A stretch of 64,000 nucleotides of DNA from Sphaerisporangium rubeum. Its GTDB lineage: Bacteria; Actinomycetota; Actinomycetes; Streptosporangiales; Streptosporangiaceae. The notes under the pieces were generated by a model that saw only the letters and a program-made list of their open reading frames with translations, did not search any database and was not told where the DNA came from. The translations under genes and the position numbers were made by a program. The stretch lies in the NCBI RefSeq assembly GCF_014207705.1, contig NZ_JACHIU010000001.1:3402501-3466500 (forward strand), given 5' to 3'. This document shows positions 26,176 to 35,792 of this stretch, one piece after another. Each line of letters starts with the position of its first letter. The stretch's first letter is position 1.

Positions 26176-27195
26176 TCAGGTGGCGGGAGGCGGCGCGGTG
26201 CTGGCGCGTGGGGTGAGGCGGGCCGGCCGGTCCTCGTACGGGGTGACCTCCTCGCCGCCGATGAGCGCGAGCAGGCGGCGCGCGGCCTGCGCGCCGTAGG
26301 CCGGGACGTCGCGGCTGAGCGCGGTCAGCGGGGGCCGGACGACCTGGGAGAGGGGGGAGTCGTCCCAGGCGACCACCGACAGGTCGGCGGGGACGTCGAG
26401 ACGCATCTCCTGGGCCACGGACAGGCCGGCGACGGCCATGATGTCGTTGTCGTAGATCAGGGCCGTGGGCCGGGGGGACATGCTCAGCAGGCGGCGGGTG
26501 GCGCGTGCGCCTTCCTCGCCGCTGTAGTCGGTGTGGACGGTGACGGGGTCGCCGAGGTCGAGCTCGGCGCACACGGCGCCGAAGGCGCGGTCGCGGATCA
26601 GGGTGTGCGCGAGCCGGGGCAGGCCCGCGACGCGGGCCACGCGGCGGTGGCCGAGCGCGGTCAGGTAGGTGACGGCGTCGCGGACGGCGAGCCCGTCGTC
26701 GGACCACACCGGCAGCAGCGAGCCGGTCTCGGAGGGGTGGCCGAGCGCCACGACAGGCATGCCGAGCGACTCCAGCACCGGGACGCGCGGGTCGGCGAAG
26801 TGGAGGTCGAGCAGGATGGCGCCGTCGACGCGGCCCTCGCCCCACCACCGTTGGTACACGGCCATCTCCTCGTCGTGGTCCGGCACGACCTGGAGCATCA
26901 AGGCGTAGGACCGGGCCGACAGCTCGCTCTGGATGCCGCTGATCAGCTCCATGAAGAACGGCTCCACGCCGAGGAACCGCGCCGGCCGGGACAGCGCGAG
27001 GCCCACGGTGTCGGCCCGCGCGCCGTTGAGGGCCCGCGCGGCGCTGCTCGGACGCCAGCCGATCTCGTCGGCGATGGCGACGATGCGGGCCCGGGTCGAG
27101 GCGGACACCCCCGGCTGGCCGTTCAGCGCGTAGGAGACGGCGCCTTTGGAGACCCCGGCCTGCCGTGCGATGTCGGCGATCGTCGGTCGTCTCAC
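26176..27195 (-). CDS. LacI-family repressor
   Basis: Sugar-responsive repressor of 339 residues. The N-terminal HTH (TIADIARQAGVSKGAVSYAL, 5-24) and hinge helix (SSAARALNG) precede a periplasmic-binding-protein-like effector domain. It is divergent from the beta-mannosidase, which it probably controls, with a manno-oligosaccharide as likely inducer (inference). A GAACA-N4-TGTTC dyad (27212-27225) lies right before its start and may serve autoregulation. Confidence 0.92.
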   Translation of the reverse strand: MRRPTIADIARQAGVSKGAVSYALNGQPGVSASTRARIVAIADEIGWRPSSAARALNGARADTVGLALSRPARFLGVEPFFMELISGIQSELSARSYALMLQVVPDHDEEMAVYQRWWGEGRVDGAILLDLHFADPRVPVLESLGMPVVALGHPSETGSLLPVWSDDGLAVRDAVTYLTALGHRRVARVAGLPRLAHTLIRDRAFGAVCAELDLGDPVTVHTDYSGEEGARATRRLLSMSPRPTALIYDNDIMAVAGLSVAQEMRLDVPADLSVVAWDDSPLSQVVRPPLTALSRDVPAYGAQAARRLLALIGGEEVTPYEDRPARLTPRASTAPPPAT

Positions 27196-27211
27196 CGGGT
27201 CCCCCTCAAGT

Positions 27212-27225
27212 GAACACCTCTGTTC
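27212..27225. promoter_or_regulatory. Dyad GAACA-N4-TGTTC before lacI-type gene
   Basis: Perfect 5-bp arms 17 nt upstream of the repressor start codon. Position suits autoregulation or a second regulator. Confidence 0.4.
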
Positions 27226-27305
27226 CAGCCCCCCGACGGCCTGTACTTTACTATGCCCGCCGGCTCGCGAATCGCGCGCGTCCGGTACGGGACGCGCTGG
27301 TCAGC

Positions 27306-27317
27306 TGAACCGGGGCA
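27306..27317. promoter_or_regulatory. LacI operator candidate O1
   Basis: TGAACCGGGGCA matches the 12-bp palindrome TGAACCGGTTCA at 10 of 12 positions. The central CCGG fits LacI-family operators. It pairs with O2 90 bp away on the other side of the mannosidase promoter. Confidence 0.5.
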
Positions 27318-27356
27318 GCGAATGTCCCGGCGCGAGGAGGCGACGTCACACGGTCG

Positions 27357-27386
27357 TTGACATTCCTGACATTTCCCCCGTACTTT
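27357..27386 (+). promoter_or_regulatory. Beta-mannosidase promoter
   Basis: Consensus -35 TTGACA (27357-27362) and -10 TACTTT (27381-27386) with an 18-bp spacer predict a start near 27393. This is the best sigma-70-type promoter in the window. Confidence 0.6.
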
Positions 27387-27395
27387 CGCGATACT

Positions 27396-27407
27396 TATCC
27401 GGTTCAG
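27396..27407. promoter_or_regulatory. LacI operator candidate O2
   Basis: TTATCCGGTTCA matches TGAACCGGTTCA at 10 of 12 positions and lies at about +4 to +15 of the predicted transcript, the classical repression position. With O1 it could support a repression loop. Confidence 0.5.
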
Positions 27408-27497
27408 TCGTGATGTGGAAGCCCGCTCATCCGGAAATACCCGTGACCATGCGATCCGGGCCGTCCGGCCGGAAGGCCGACCTCGAAGGAGATCCAC

Positions 27498-29945
27498 TTG
27501 AGCATGTACCGTCCGCTGCACGACGGCTGGACCCTCACCGCCGTCGCGGATGAGGTGGGGGTCGCCGGCGTTCCCGCGGCCGTCCCCGGCTGTGTGCACA
27601 CCGATCTGCTCGCGGCCGGTCTCATCGACGACCCCTACCTGGACGGCAACGAGGACCGCCTCACCTGGATCGGCCGCACCACCTGGGCCTACGAGACGAC
27701 CTTCACCTGGACCGGCGACGGCTCCGCGCGGGCCGACCTGGTCTGCGACGGCCTCGACACGGTGGCGGCCGTCCTGCTCAACGGCGCCGAGGTCGCCGTG
27801 ACGGAGAACATGCACCGCTCCTACCGCTTCCCGGTGCGCGAACTGCTCCGCGAAGGCGCCAACACCTTGCGGGTGGTGTTCGGCTCGCCGTACGACCACG
27901 CCGAGCGCCGCAGGGCCGAGCTCGGGGACCGGCCCGGCGCCTACGACGAGCCGTACCCGTTCATCCGCAAGATGGCCTGCAACTTCGGCTGGGACTGGGG
28001 CCCGACGCTCGTCACCTCCGGCATCTGGCGTCCCATCGGCCTGCACTCCTGGAGCGGAGCGCGCCTCGCGTCCGTACGGCCCCTGGTGACCCTGGACGGC
28101 CGTGACGGCCGCGTCGAGGTCCGCGCCACGGTGGAACGCGCCACCGGGGGGCCGCTGGCCGTGACGGCCGAGGTCGGCGGCGTGCGCGCCGAGACCCGCC
28201 TCGCGCCTGGCGAGCACGAGGCCGTCCTGGTGCTCACCGTCCCGGCCCCCGAGCTGTGGTGGCCACGCGGGTACGGCGACCAGCCCCTGTACCCCCTCAC
28301 CGTCGGCGTGGCCCCGGTGGAGGAGGCGGTGGAGGAGGCGTCCGGCGACCAGGCGTCCGGCGACCAGGCGTCCGGCGACGAGTGGACCGGGACCATCGGG
28401 TTCCGGTCGGTGCGGCTGGACCTGGCAGGCGGCGCGTTCACGATCGTCGTCAACGACGTGCCGGTGTTCGTGCGCGGCGCCAACTGGATCCCCGACGACT
28501 GCTTCCCCTCCCGCGTCACCCGCGAGCGCCTCGCCGAGCGTCTCGGCCAGGCGTGCGGCGCCAACATGAACCTGCTGCGGGTGTGGGGCGGCGGGCTGTA
28601 CGAGAGCGGCGACTTCTACGACCTGTGCGACCGGCTCGGCCTGCTGGTCTGGCAGGACTTCCCGTTCGCCTGCGCCGCCTACCCCGAGGAGGAGCCGTTC
28701 ACCGCCGAGGTCGAGGCCGAGGCGCGCGACAACGTCGTACGGCTCATGCGCCACCCGAGCCTGGTGCTCTGGAACGGCAACAACGAGAACATCGAGGGCT
28801 ACCACGACTGGGGCTGGCGCGAGAAGCTCGACGGCCGCACCTGGGGGGCCGGCTTCTACTTCGATCTGCTGCCGCGCGTGGTCGCCGAGCTGGACCCCAC
28901 CCGTCCCTACTGGCCCGGCAGCCCCTACTCCGGCGCCCCCGATCTGCCGCCGAACGACCCCTCCCGCGGCACCGTGCACATCTGGGACGTCTGGAACCGC
29001 GAGGACTGGCTGCGGTACGGCGCCTACCGGCCGAGGTTCGCCGCCGAGTTCGGCTTCCAGGGCCCTCCCGCCTACGCCACGCTGCGCCGCGCGGTGCGCG
29101 GCGAACCGCCGGCCCTCGGCTCCCCGGCCCTGGCCCGCCACCAGAAGGCCCACGACGGCATGAAGAAGCTGCTGCGCGGCCTCGGCGACCACCTGCCGCG
29201 GCCCTCCGGCCTGGACGACTGGCACTACCTGACCCAGCTCAACCAGGCCAGGGCCCTGACCTTCGCCTTGGAGCGCTTCCGCGCGCAGGCGCCGCACTGC
29301 ATGGGGACCGTCGTGTGGCAGCTCAACGACTGCTGGCCGGTGATCTCCTGGTCCGCCGTGGACGGCGACGCGCGCCGCAAACCCCTGTGGTACGCGATCC
29401 GCCGCGCCTACGCCGACCGGCTGGTCACCTTCCAGGACGACACGGTGGTGCTGGTCAACGACAGCGCCGGCGAGTGGACGGGGGAGCTGGCGGTGACGCG
29501 GCTCGCGCTGAGCGGCGAACCGCTGGCGCGGCGGGCCTTCCCCTTCGCCGTCCCCGCGCGCGGCACGCTCCCCGTGCCGTTGCCGGCGGCGCTCGTCACG
29601 GCGGCCGACCCCGCAAAGGAACTGACGACGGCCACCGCAGGGGACCTGTCCGCGGTGCGCTTCTTCGCCGAGGACACCGAGGTCGCCTTCCCCGAGGCTG
29701 ATCTCACCGCCACCGCCGAGCCGGTGCCGGGAGGCACCCGCGTCACGGTCACGGCCCGCACCCTGGTCCGCGACCTCGCGTTGTTCCCCGACCGGCTCGA
29801 CCCCCGCGCCGAGGTCGACGACATGCTGGTCACCCTCGTCCCCGGCGCCACCGCGACCTTCCACGTCGCCTCACCGGTGCCGCTCGACCCGGCGGCCCTC
29901 ACCACCTACCCGGTGCTGAGGTGCGTCAACGAGGCCAAGGGCTGA
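27498..29945 (+). CDS. GH2 beta-mannosidase
   Basis: Glycoside hydrolase family 2 exo-beta-mannosidase of 815 residues, with no signal peptide, so it probably acts on imported manno-oligosaccharides. The acid/base Glu430 is in WNGNNEN and the nucleophile Glu517 in AAEFGFQG. N-terminal jelly-roll and Ig-like domains precede the barrel. TTG 27498 has AAGGAG 6 nt upstream; ATG 27504 would be 12 nt away. A 15-bp triplicate (28338-28382) inserts ASGDQ repeats around residue 285. Controlled by the divergent LacI protein in all likelihood. Confidence 0.93.
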   Translation: MSMYRPLHDGWTLTAVADEVGVAGVPAAVPGCVHTDLLAAGLIDDPYLDGNEDRLTWIGRTTWAYETTFTWTGDGSARADLVCDGLDTVAAVLLNGAEVAVTENMHRSYRFPVRELLREGANTLRVVFGSPYDHAERRRAELGDRPGAYDEPYPFIRKMACNFGWDWGPTLVTSGIWRPIGLHSWSGARLASVRPLVTLDGRDGRVEVRATVERATGGPLAVTAEVGGVRAETRLAPGEHEAVLVLTVPAPELWWPRGYGDQPLYPLTVGVAPVEEAVEEASGDQASGDQASGDEWTGTIGFRSVRLDLAGGAFTIVVNDVPVFVRGANWIPDDCFPSRVTRERLAERLGQACGANMNLLRVWGGGLYESGDFYDLCDRLGLLVWQDFPFACAAYPEEEPFTAEVEAEARDNVVRLMRHPSLVLWNGNNENIEGYHDWGWREKLDGRTWGAGFYFDLLPRVVAELDPTRPYWPGSPYSGAPDLPPNDPSRGTVHIWDVWNREDWLRYGAYRPRFAAEFGFQGPPAYATLRRAVRGEPPALGSPALARHQKAHDGMKKLLRGLGDHLPRPSGLDDWHYLTQLNQARALTFALERFRAQAPHCMGTVVWQLNDCWPVISWSAVDGDARRKPLWYAIRRAYADRLVTFQDDTVVLVNDSAGEWTGELAVTRLALSGEPLARRAFPFAVPARGTLPVPLPAALVTAADPAKELTTATAGDLSAVRFFAEDTEVAFPEADLTATAEPVPGGTRVTVTARTLVRDLALFPDRLDPRAEVDDMLVTLVPGATATFHVASPVPLDPAALTTYPVLRCVNEAKG
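28338..28382 (+). repeat. 15-bp in-frame tandem repeat, ~3 copies
   Basis: GCGTCCGGCGACCAG repeated almost exactly three times inside the beta-mannosidase, encoding ASGDQ repeats between the Ig-like region and the barrel. Confidence 0.85.
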
Positions 29946-30024
29946 GACGCCGGGGTGGTGAGCGCGTGTTCCCGCCGGGGCCGACTACTCTTGGCCGTGC
30001 AGGGGAACCGACGTGAGAGAGACC

Positions 30025-30288
30025 ATGAAGACCTTCGATGAGCTGTTCGCCGAGCTGTCGGACAAGGCGCGCACCCGGCCCGCGGGGTCGGGCACCGTGG
30101 CGGCCCTGGACGCCGGGGTCCACGCCATCGGCAAGAAGGTCGTGGAGGAGGCCGCCGAGAGCTGGATGGCGGCCGAGCACGAGTCCACCGACCGGGCCGC
30201 CGAGGAGATCTCGCAGCTTCTCTACCACGTGCAGGTCCTGATGATCGCCCGCGGCATCGGGCTCGACGAGGTCTACAAGCATCTGTAG
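30025..30288 (+). CDS. hisE: Phosphoribosyl-ATP pyrophosphatase HisE
   Basis: Second enzyme of histidine biosynthesis; removes pyrophosphate from PR-ATP. 87 residues from ATG 30025 (MKTFDELF, as in homologues; GTG 30013 would add four). The core [16 protein letters not shown] and the following [13 protein letters not shown] helix hold the acidic Mg-binding residues. It precedes hisG by 71 nt in the usual actinobacterial hisE-hisG pair. Confidence 0.95.
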   Translation: MKTFDELFAELSDKARTRPAGSGTVAALDAGVHAIGKKVVEEAAESWMAAEHESTDRAAEEISQLLYHVQVLMIARGIGLDEVYKHL

Positions 30289-30359
30289 TGCCGGTCCGGC
30301 TCCCGGCCCGGCACGCCTCGCCACGCTGACGCCGTCCATCCGATCAAAGGTGCTTCACC

Positions 30360-31205
30360 ATGCTGCGACTCGCCGTACCCAACAAAGGCGCGCTCAACGA
30401 CGCCGCTCAGACGATGCTCAAGGAAGCCGGCTACCGTCCGCGCAAGGACTCCAAGGAGCTTGTGGTCGTCGACCCCGACACCTCCAGCGAGCTGCTCTTC
30501 CTGCGTCCCCGCGACATCGCCGTGTACGTCGGCGAGGGCACCCTGGACGCCGGCATCACGGGCCTCGACATGCTGTACGACTCCGGCGCGCCGGCCGACG
30601 AGATCATGCGCCTCGGTTTCGGCGTCTCCACGTTCCGGTTCGCCGCGCGGCCCGGCACGTACGCCTCGGTCACCGACCTCCAGGGCATGCGCATCGCCAC
30701 GTCGTACGCGGGCCTGCTCGGCAAGCACCTGGCCGAGATGGGGGTCGAGGCCCGGGTGATCAAGCTGGACGGCGCGGTCGAGACCGCGATCCACCTCGGC
30801 GTCGCCGACGCCGTGGCCGACGTCGTCGAGACCGGCACCACCTTGCGCAACGTCGGCCTGGAGGTCTTCGGCGAGCCCATCGCGCACTCGGAGGCCGTGC
30901 TGATCCGGCGTGCCGGCGCCGAGGACACCCCCGGCCTGCGGCAGCTCGTCCGGCGGCTCCAGGGTGTCCAGGTGGCCCGCGACTACGTGATGATCGACTA
31001 CGACATCCGCGCCGAGCGCATCGACGAGGCCATCTCGATCACCCCCGGCATGGAGGGCCCCACCGTCTCACCCCTGCACCGCGAGGGCTGGGTCGCGGTC
31101 CGCGCCATGGTCCCCCGCAAGGGTCACCAGCAGGTCATGGACCGTCTCTGGGAGATCGGCGCCAAGGCCGTGCTCGCCACCGCCATCTTCGCCTGCCGCC
31201 TGTGA
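30360..31205 (+). CDS. hisG: ATP phosphoribosyltransferase HisG (long form)
   Basis: First and feedback-inhibited enzyme of histidine biosynthesis. 281 residues, the long form with a C-terminal ACT-like regulatory domain, so no HisZ is needed. The PRPP-binding loop DAVADVVETGTTLR is at about 157-170. Start ATG 30360. Confidence 0.96.
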   Translation: MLRLAVPNKGALNDAAQTMLKEAGYRPRKDSKELVVVDPDTSSELLFLRPRDIAVYVGEGTLDAGITGLDMLYDSGAPADEIMRLGFGVSTFRFAARPGTYASVTDLQGMRIATSYAGLLGKHLAEMGVEARVIKLDGAVETAIHLGVADAVADVVETGTTLRNVGLEVFGEPIAHSEAVLIRRAGAEDTPGLRQLVRRLQGVQVARDYVMIDYDIRAERIDEAISITPGMEGPTVSPLHREGWVAVRAMVPRKGHQQVMDRLWEIGAKAVLATAIFACRL

Positions 31206-31244
31206 GCCGTCCCGTCTGACAGACGCGCTCGCCGGAGCCGGCGG

Positions 31245-32738
31245 TCAGCGGGACCCGCTCGCCGCGGCGTGCCGGATCAGGTCGCCGACGTGGACGATCC
31301 CCATGCAGCGGCCCACCTCGTCCACCACGACCAGATCGTCGTACACCCGCGCGGCGTCCTTGCCGGCGAACTGCATGGCGGCGATGGCCGGTGTGGTCTT
31401 CGGCACCACACGCGGCGGGTCGGCCAGCCGCTGCGCGGGCTTCTTGGCGTGCAGCGCGTGGCCGTAGGGGCCGGCGATGGACAGCAGGAACCGGCCGCGG
31501 TCCACGCTGCCCCGGGGCCGCTGGTACTCGTCCACGAGGATGACGCTGGTGATGGACGGCTCGGTGCCGAGCGCCTCGGCGACGTTCTCCGCCGTGGCGC
31601 CGACGTCGAGCGTCACGGCCGGAAGCAGGAACTCCTGCACACGCGGTCCGAGGTCGGCGAAGCCCGGCGCCTGTTCCTCCACCGGCACCGGGAGGGGGAC
31701 CCGCACCCTGCCGTGCGAGGGCCGCCAGTCGAGCGGGGCGAGCAGCGGCCCCTGGGCCAGCCGGACACCCCAGCGGCGCAACGTGGCGAGCTGGGCCTCC
31801 TCGCGCACCCCTGGCGCGAGGACGTGGATCCCCATGCCGGTGCCCATGCGCGCGATCGCCTCGCCGATCGCGCTGCGGCGCGGGTCGCCGGGGACGCGGT
31901 CCACCAGACCGGGGGACAGCACCGCGGCGTACGGCGCGGCGTCGGCGACCAGGTCGAGCGGCATGTGCGACGTGCCGACACCGCCGAGCGCCACCAGGTA
32001 GCCGACGGTGCGCAAGCCCTCGATGCCGACGAGCAGCGCGCGCCGGTCCTGCGGGGCGAGGTCGCCGGCGACGACCAGGATCACCTCGCGCGGCCGGCGC
32101 CTGGTGACCCGCATCGCCTCGTGCAGCGGCGCCATGGCCGCCGATCCCTCGACCACCGCACCCGCCGGCACCGACAGCACCAAGGGGAGCAGCGCCTCCT
32201 CACGCGCCGCCGCGTGCGCCGCGGCGACGGTGGCGGACAGGTCCCGGTCCCCACCGGGGTGCACGGGGGAGTGCGGCGCCTTGTCGCCGTACCCGTGGTG
32301 TCCGTACGGGGAACCCTGGCCGACGTAGCCGCGCGCCGGGTCGGCGTATCCGGGGCCACCGGCGTACCTCGGGCCGTCGGCGTATCCGGCGCCACCGGCG
32401 TATCCGGAGCCGTCGGTGTGCTCCGGGCCACCGGTGTGCTCCTGGACGTAGGCGTGTCCGGGGGCCCGGACGCCGGAGCCGGACGGGGGAGTGGTGGACG
32501 CCTCGACCGCGATGACGCCGCCGGTGTCCAGGTCCACGATCGGCAGGAAGGTCACCCGGGTGACCTGTTCCGGGCCGGACGATCGCGCTGCGTGAGGTTC
32601 CGGCTGCGCGCCGGACGCGGCGGCGGTTCCCGGGAGGGTGGATCCCGGGAGGGAAGGGGGGACCGTCACCCCTGGATTGTCCTGCGGGTTCCTGGCCGAT
32701 TGATACCACTCTGACCGGAGTTCACCCACATTTATCAC
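31245..32738 (-). CDS. Degenerate EAL-like protein with Gly/Tyr repeat and CBS-like C-terminus
   Basis: A 497-residue protein. The opening FLPIVDLDTGGVIAVEA resembles the QPIVDL..EALLR start of EAL phosphodiesterases, but the EAL and metal-binding motifs are not conserved, so it probably does not hydrolyse c-di-GMP. Residues ~98-131 form a Gly/Tyr-rich repeat insert. A barrel-like region (about 165-350) follows, then a CBS-like or SCP-type C-terminal domain with MGIVHVGDLIRH near the end. Role unknown; a ligand or c-di-GMP receptor is possible. Confidence 0.7.
   Translation of the reverse strand: MINVGELRSEWYQSARNPQDNPGVTVPPSLPGSTLPGTAAASGAQPEPHAARSSGPEQVTRVTFLPIVDLDTGGVIAVEASTTPPSGSGVRAPGHAYVQEHTGGPEHTDGSGYAGGAGYADGPRYAGGPGYADPARGYVGQGSPYGHHGYGDKAPHSPVHPGGDRDLSATVAAAHAAAREEALLPLVLSVPAGAVVEGSAAMAPLHEAMRVTRRRPREVILVVAGDLAPQDRRALLVGIEGLRTVGYLVALGGVGTSHMPLDLVADAAPYAAVLSPGLVDRVPGDPRRSAIGEAIARMGTGMGIHVLAPGVREEAQLATLRRWGVRLAQGPLLAPLDWRPSHGRVRVPLPVPVEEQAPGFADLGPRVQEFLLPAVTLDVGATAENVAEALGTEPSITSVILVDEYQRPRGSVDRGRFLLSIAGPYGHALHAKKPAQRLADPPRVVPKTTPAIAAMQFAGKDAARVYDDLVVVDEVGRCMGIVHVGDLIRHAAASGSR
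32346..32442 (-). repeat. 18-bp tandem repeat, ~5 copies, in the EAL-like gene
   Basis: Imperfect 18-bp units of the form GTATCCGGNGCCACCGGC on the plus strand encode alternating Gly/Tyr/Ala/Asp hexapeptides in the minus-strand protein. A length-variable minisatellite is likely. Confidence 0.8.
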
Positions 32739-32846
32739 GGTGTTGGAGTGGCATCCTTGTTTTACGAATCACCGCAATGTTTGTCACGTCTTGTAATCAA
32801 GAGTCGGTCTCGGCTCCGGACCGCCGTGCCGGTATCGTTCGGCGGC

Positions 32847-33578
32847 ATGACGTCACGACCCGCCGCCGGAGGCGGACGCTGGGTGTCCGTGGCGCCGGAA
32901 CGCCTGCAGACCTGGCTCACCGGATTCACCGAACGCCACGGCCCCGCCGGCGCCGGCCTGGACGGCACGGTGATCCGCATCGAGGCCGAGGACGGCGCGC
33001 TCGCCGAGTGCCACGTCCCCTTCCCACCTCTCGGCACCGGCGTCCCCTCTCCCGGCACCGAGGTCCCGCCTCTCGGAGCGAGGGTCCGGGAATCCGACGA
33101 CCTGCTGAAGGCCCTGGTGGATCACGCGCTGACCCCCCGCAAGGTCGGCGTCCTGCTCGTCCGTCTCGGCGGCCACGCGGCCGGTGTCTTCGACGGCACC
33201 CGCCTGGTCGTCTCCAAGGTCGGCTCCCGTCAGGTCCACGGCCGCAGCGCAGCCGGCGGCTGGTCCCAGCAACGCTTCGCACGCCGCCGCGAGAAGCAGG
33301 CCGCCGAGGCGTCCCAGGCCGCCGCCGACACCGCGGCCCGCGTTCTCACCCCCCACCTTCCCACCTTGGACGCCGTCGTCCTCGGCGGCGACCGCCGCAC
33401 CATGACCTCCCTGCGCGCCGACCGCCGCCTGTCCCCCCTCTTCGCCTTGGAGACCCCGCCTTTCCTCGACGTCCCCGACCCGAGACTCGCCGTACTCCAG
33501 CGAACCCCCGACGACTTCCGCTCCGTCCGCATCCGCGTCCTCGACCCGGCCGGGGGCGTGGACGACCAGGAGAGGTAG
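32847..33578 (+). CDS. acVLRF1-family peptidyl-tRNA hydrolase (Vms1/eRF1-like)
   Basis: A 243-residue member of the actinobacterial VLRF1 family, related to the eRF1-like domain of yeast Vms1/ANKZF1, which releases nascent chains from stalled 60S subunits. The catalytic loop, with the conserved Gln, is in RSAAGGWSQQRFARRR (about 132-147), followed by a Lys/Ala-rich helix. ATG 32847 starts MTSRPA; the frame is open further upstream without a better start. Bacterial function is inferred to be rescue of stalled ribosomes; no other rescue gene is adjacent. Confidence 0.85.
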   Translation: MTSRPAAGGGRWVSVAPERLQTWLTGFTERHGPAGAGLDGTVIRIEAEDGALAECHVPFPPLGTGVPSPGTEVPPLGARVRESDDLLKALVDHALTPRKVGVLLVRLGGHAAGVFDGTRLVVSKVGSRQVHGRSAAGGWSQQRFARRREKQAAEASQAAADTAARVLTPHLPTLDAVVLGGDRRTMTSLRADRRLSPLFALETPPFLDVPDPRLAVLQRTPDDFRSVRIRVLDPAGGVDDQER

Positions 33579-33592
33579 GGGGAGCAGGGCCG

Positions 33593-33622
33593 TACACTAG
33601 GTTCATGCGCACTCCCGATTGA
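33593..33622 (+). promoter_or_regulatory. ABC-F promoter and leaderless 5-codon uORF
   Basis: A -10 box TACACT (33593-33598) would start RNA at about 33605, exactly on an ATG that opens the short reading frame MRTPD-stop (33605-33622). The ABC-F start codon lies 113 nt beyond the uORF stop. Short leader peptides commonly control antibiotic-responsive ABC-F genes. Confidence 0.4.
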
Positions 33623-33735
33623 TCGGCGCGGTAGGGACGCGGGCGAGCCTGCCGGTGGGCCGCTCGTGGTCGGTCGTCCTTTCGTCGGCACTTCGAAGAT
33701 CCCCGTACCTGCTTTCCGGGAGTGTTCCCTCAATC

Positions 33736-35313
<1,578 letters not shown>

Positions 35314-35334
<21 letters not shown>

Positions 35335-35402
35335 TCTTAATTTGAGCGGGTACGGATCTTTTCCCATGGAGTAGGTAGCCGATCCGGCCGAAATGACTGA
35401 TC
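35314..35402. promoter_or_regulatory. Cluster of GATC sites upstream of the Gbn-like gene
   Basis: Five GATC tetranucleotides (starting at 35314, 35333, 35355, 35381 and 35399) fall in 89 bp before a gene whose Streptomyces counterpart binds GATC. Two more lie just upstream (about 35170 and 35265). Autoregulation by Gbn is the simplest reading. Confidence 0.45.
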
Positions 35403-35448
35403 ATGGCGTGAGTAACGCTGCGGAAGTCTGGCACTACAGGAGGTACTC

Positions 35449-35664
35449 GTGGCCGAGACTCTGAAGAAGGGCACCCGGGTCACCGGGGCCGATCGCGAAA
35501 AACTGGCCTCCGACCTGAAGAAGCGCTACGCCGCGGGTGAGAGCATCCGCGCGCTCGCCGCTTCCACAGGCAGGTCGTACGGGTTCATCCACCGCATCCT
35601 CAGCGAGTCCGGCGTGACTCTGCGCGGACGCGGCGGGGCCACCCGGGGCAAGTCCAAGCGCTGA
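35449..35664 (+). CDS. gbn: Gbn-like small GATC-binding nucleoid protein
   Basis: A basic 71-residue helix-turn-helix protein that closely resembles Streptomyces coelicolor SCO1839 (Gbn), a nucleoid-associated protein binding GATC. The HTH spans about residues 28-55 (SIRALAASTGRSYGFIHRIL) and the tail is GRGGATRGKSKR. GTG 35449 follows a strong AGGAGGT. I recall similar neighbours (ABC-F, enoyl-CoA hydratase) in Streptomyces, which supports orthology. Confidence 0.88.
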   Translation: MAETLKKGTRVTGADREKLASDLKKRYAAGESIRALAASTGRSYGFIHRILSESGVTLRGRGGATRGKSKR

Positions 35665-35733
35665 CGGCCGCCTCGGACACGCGCGACCGTAGCCGCTCCT
35701 CGCCGGTGGGGAGACCGGTTCCGCGCACGTCGG

Positions 35734-35747
35734 TAGAATCTGATTCT
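35734..35747. promoter_or_regulatory. -10 TAGAAT overlapped by dyad AGAATC-T-GATTCT
   Basis: A 13-bp perfect palindrome (35735-35747) overlaps a good -10 box (35734-35739), 46 nt before the enoyl-CoA hydratase ATG. A repressor at this site could control the gene. Confidence 0.5.
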
Positions 35748-35792
35748 GGAACGGCCAGCGGGTTCGCGACGTGACGGGACGGCGACTCATAG

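Noticed and set aside
27192-29864. 890-codon open frame antisense to the beta-mannosidase
   Set aside because: It mirrors a clear GH2 gene codon by codon, is rich in Arg/Gly/Val/His as such shadows are, and has no domain.
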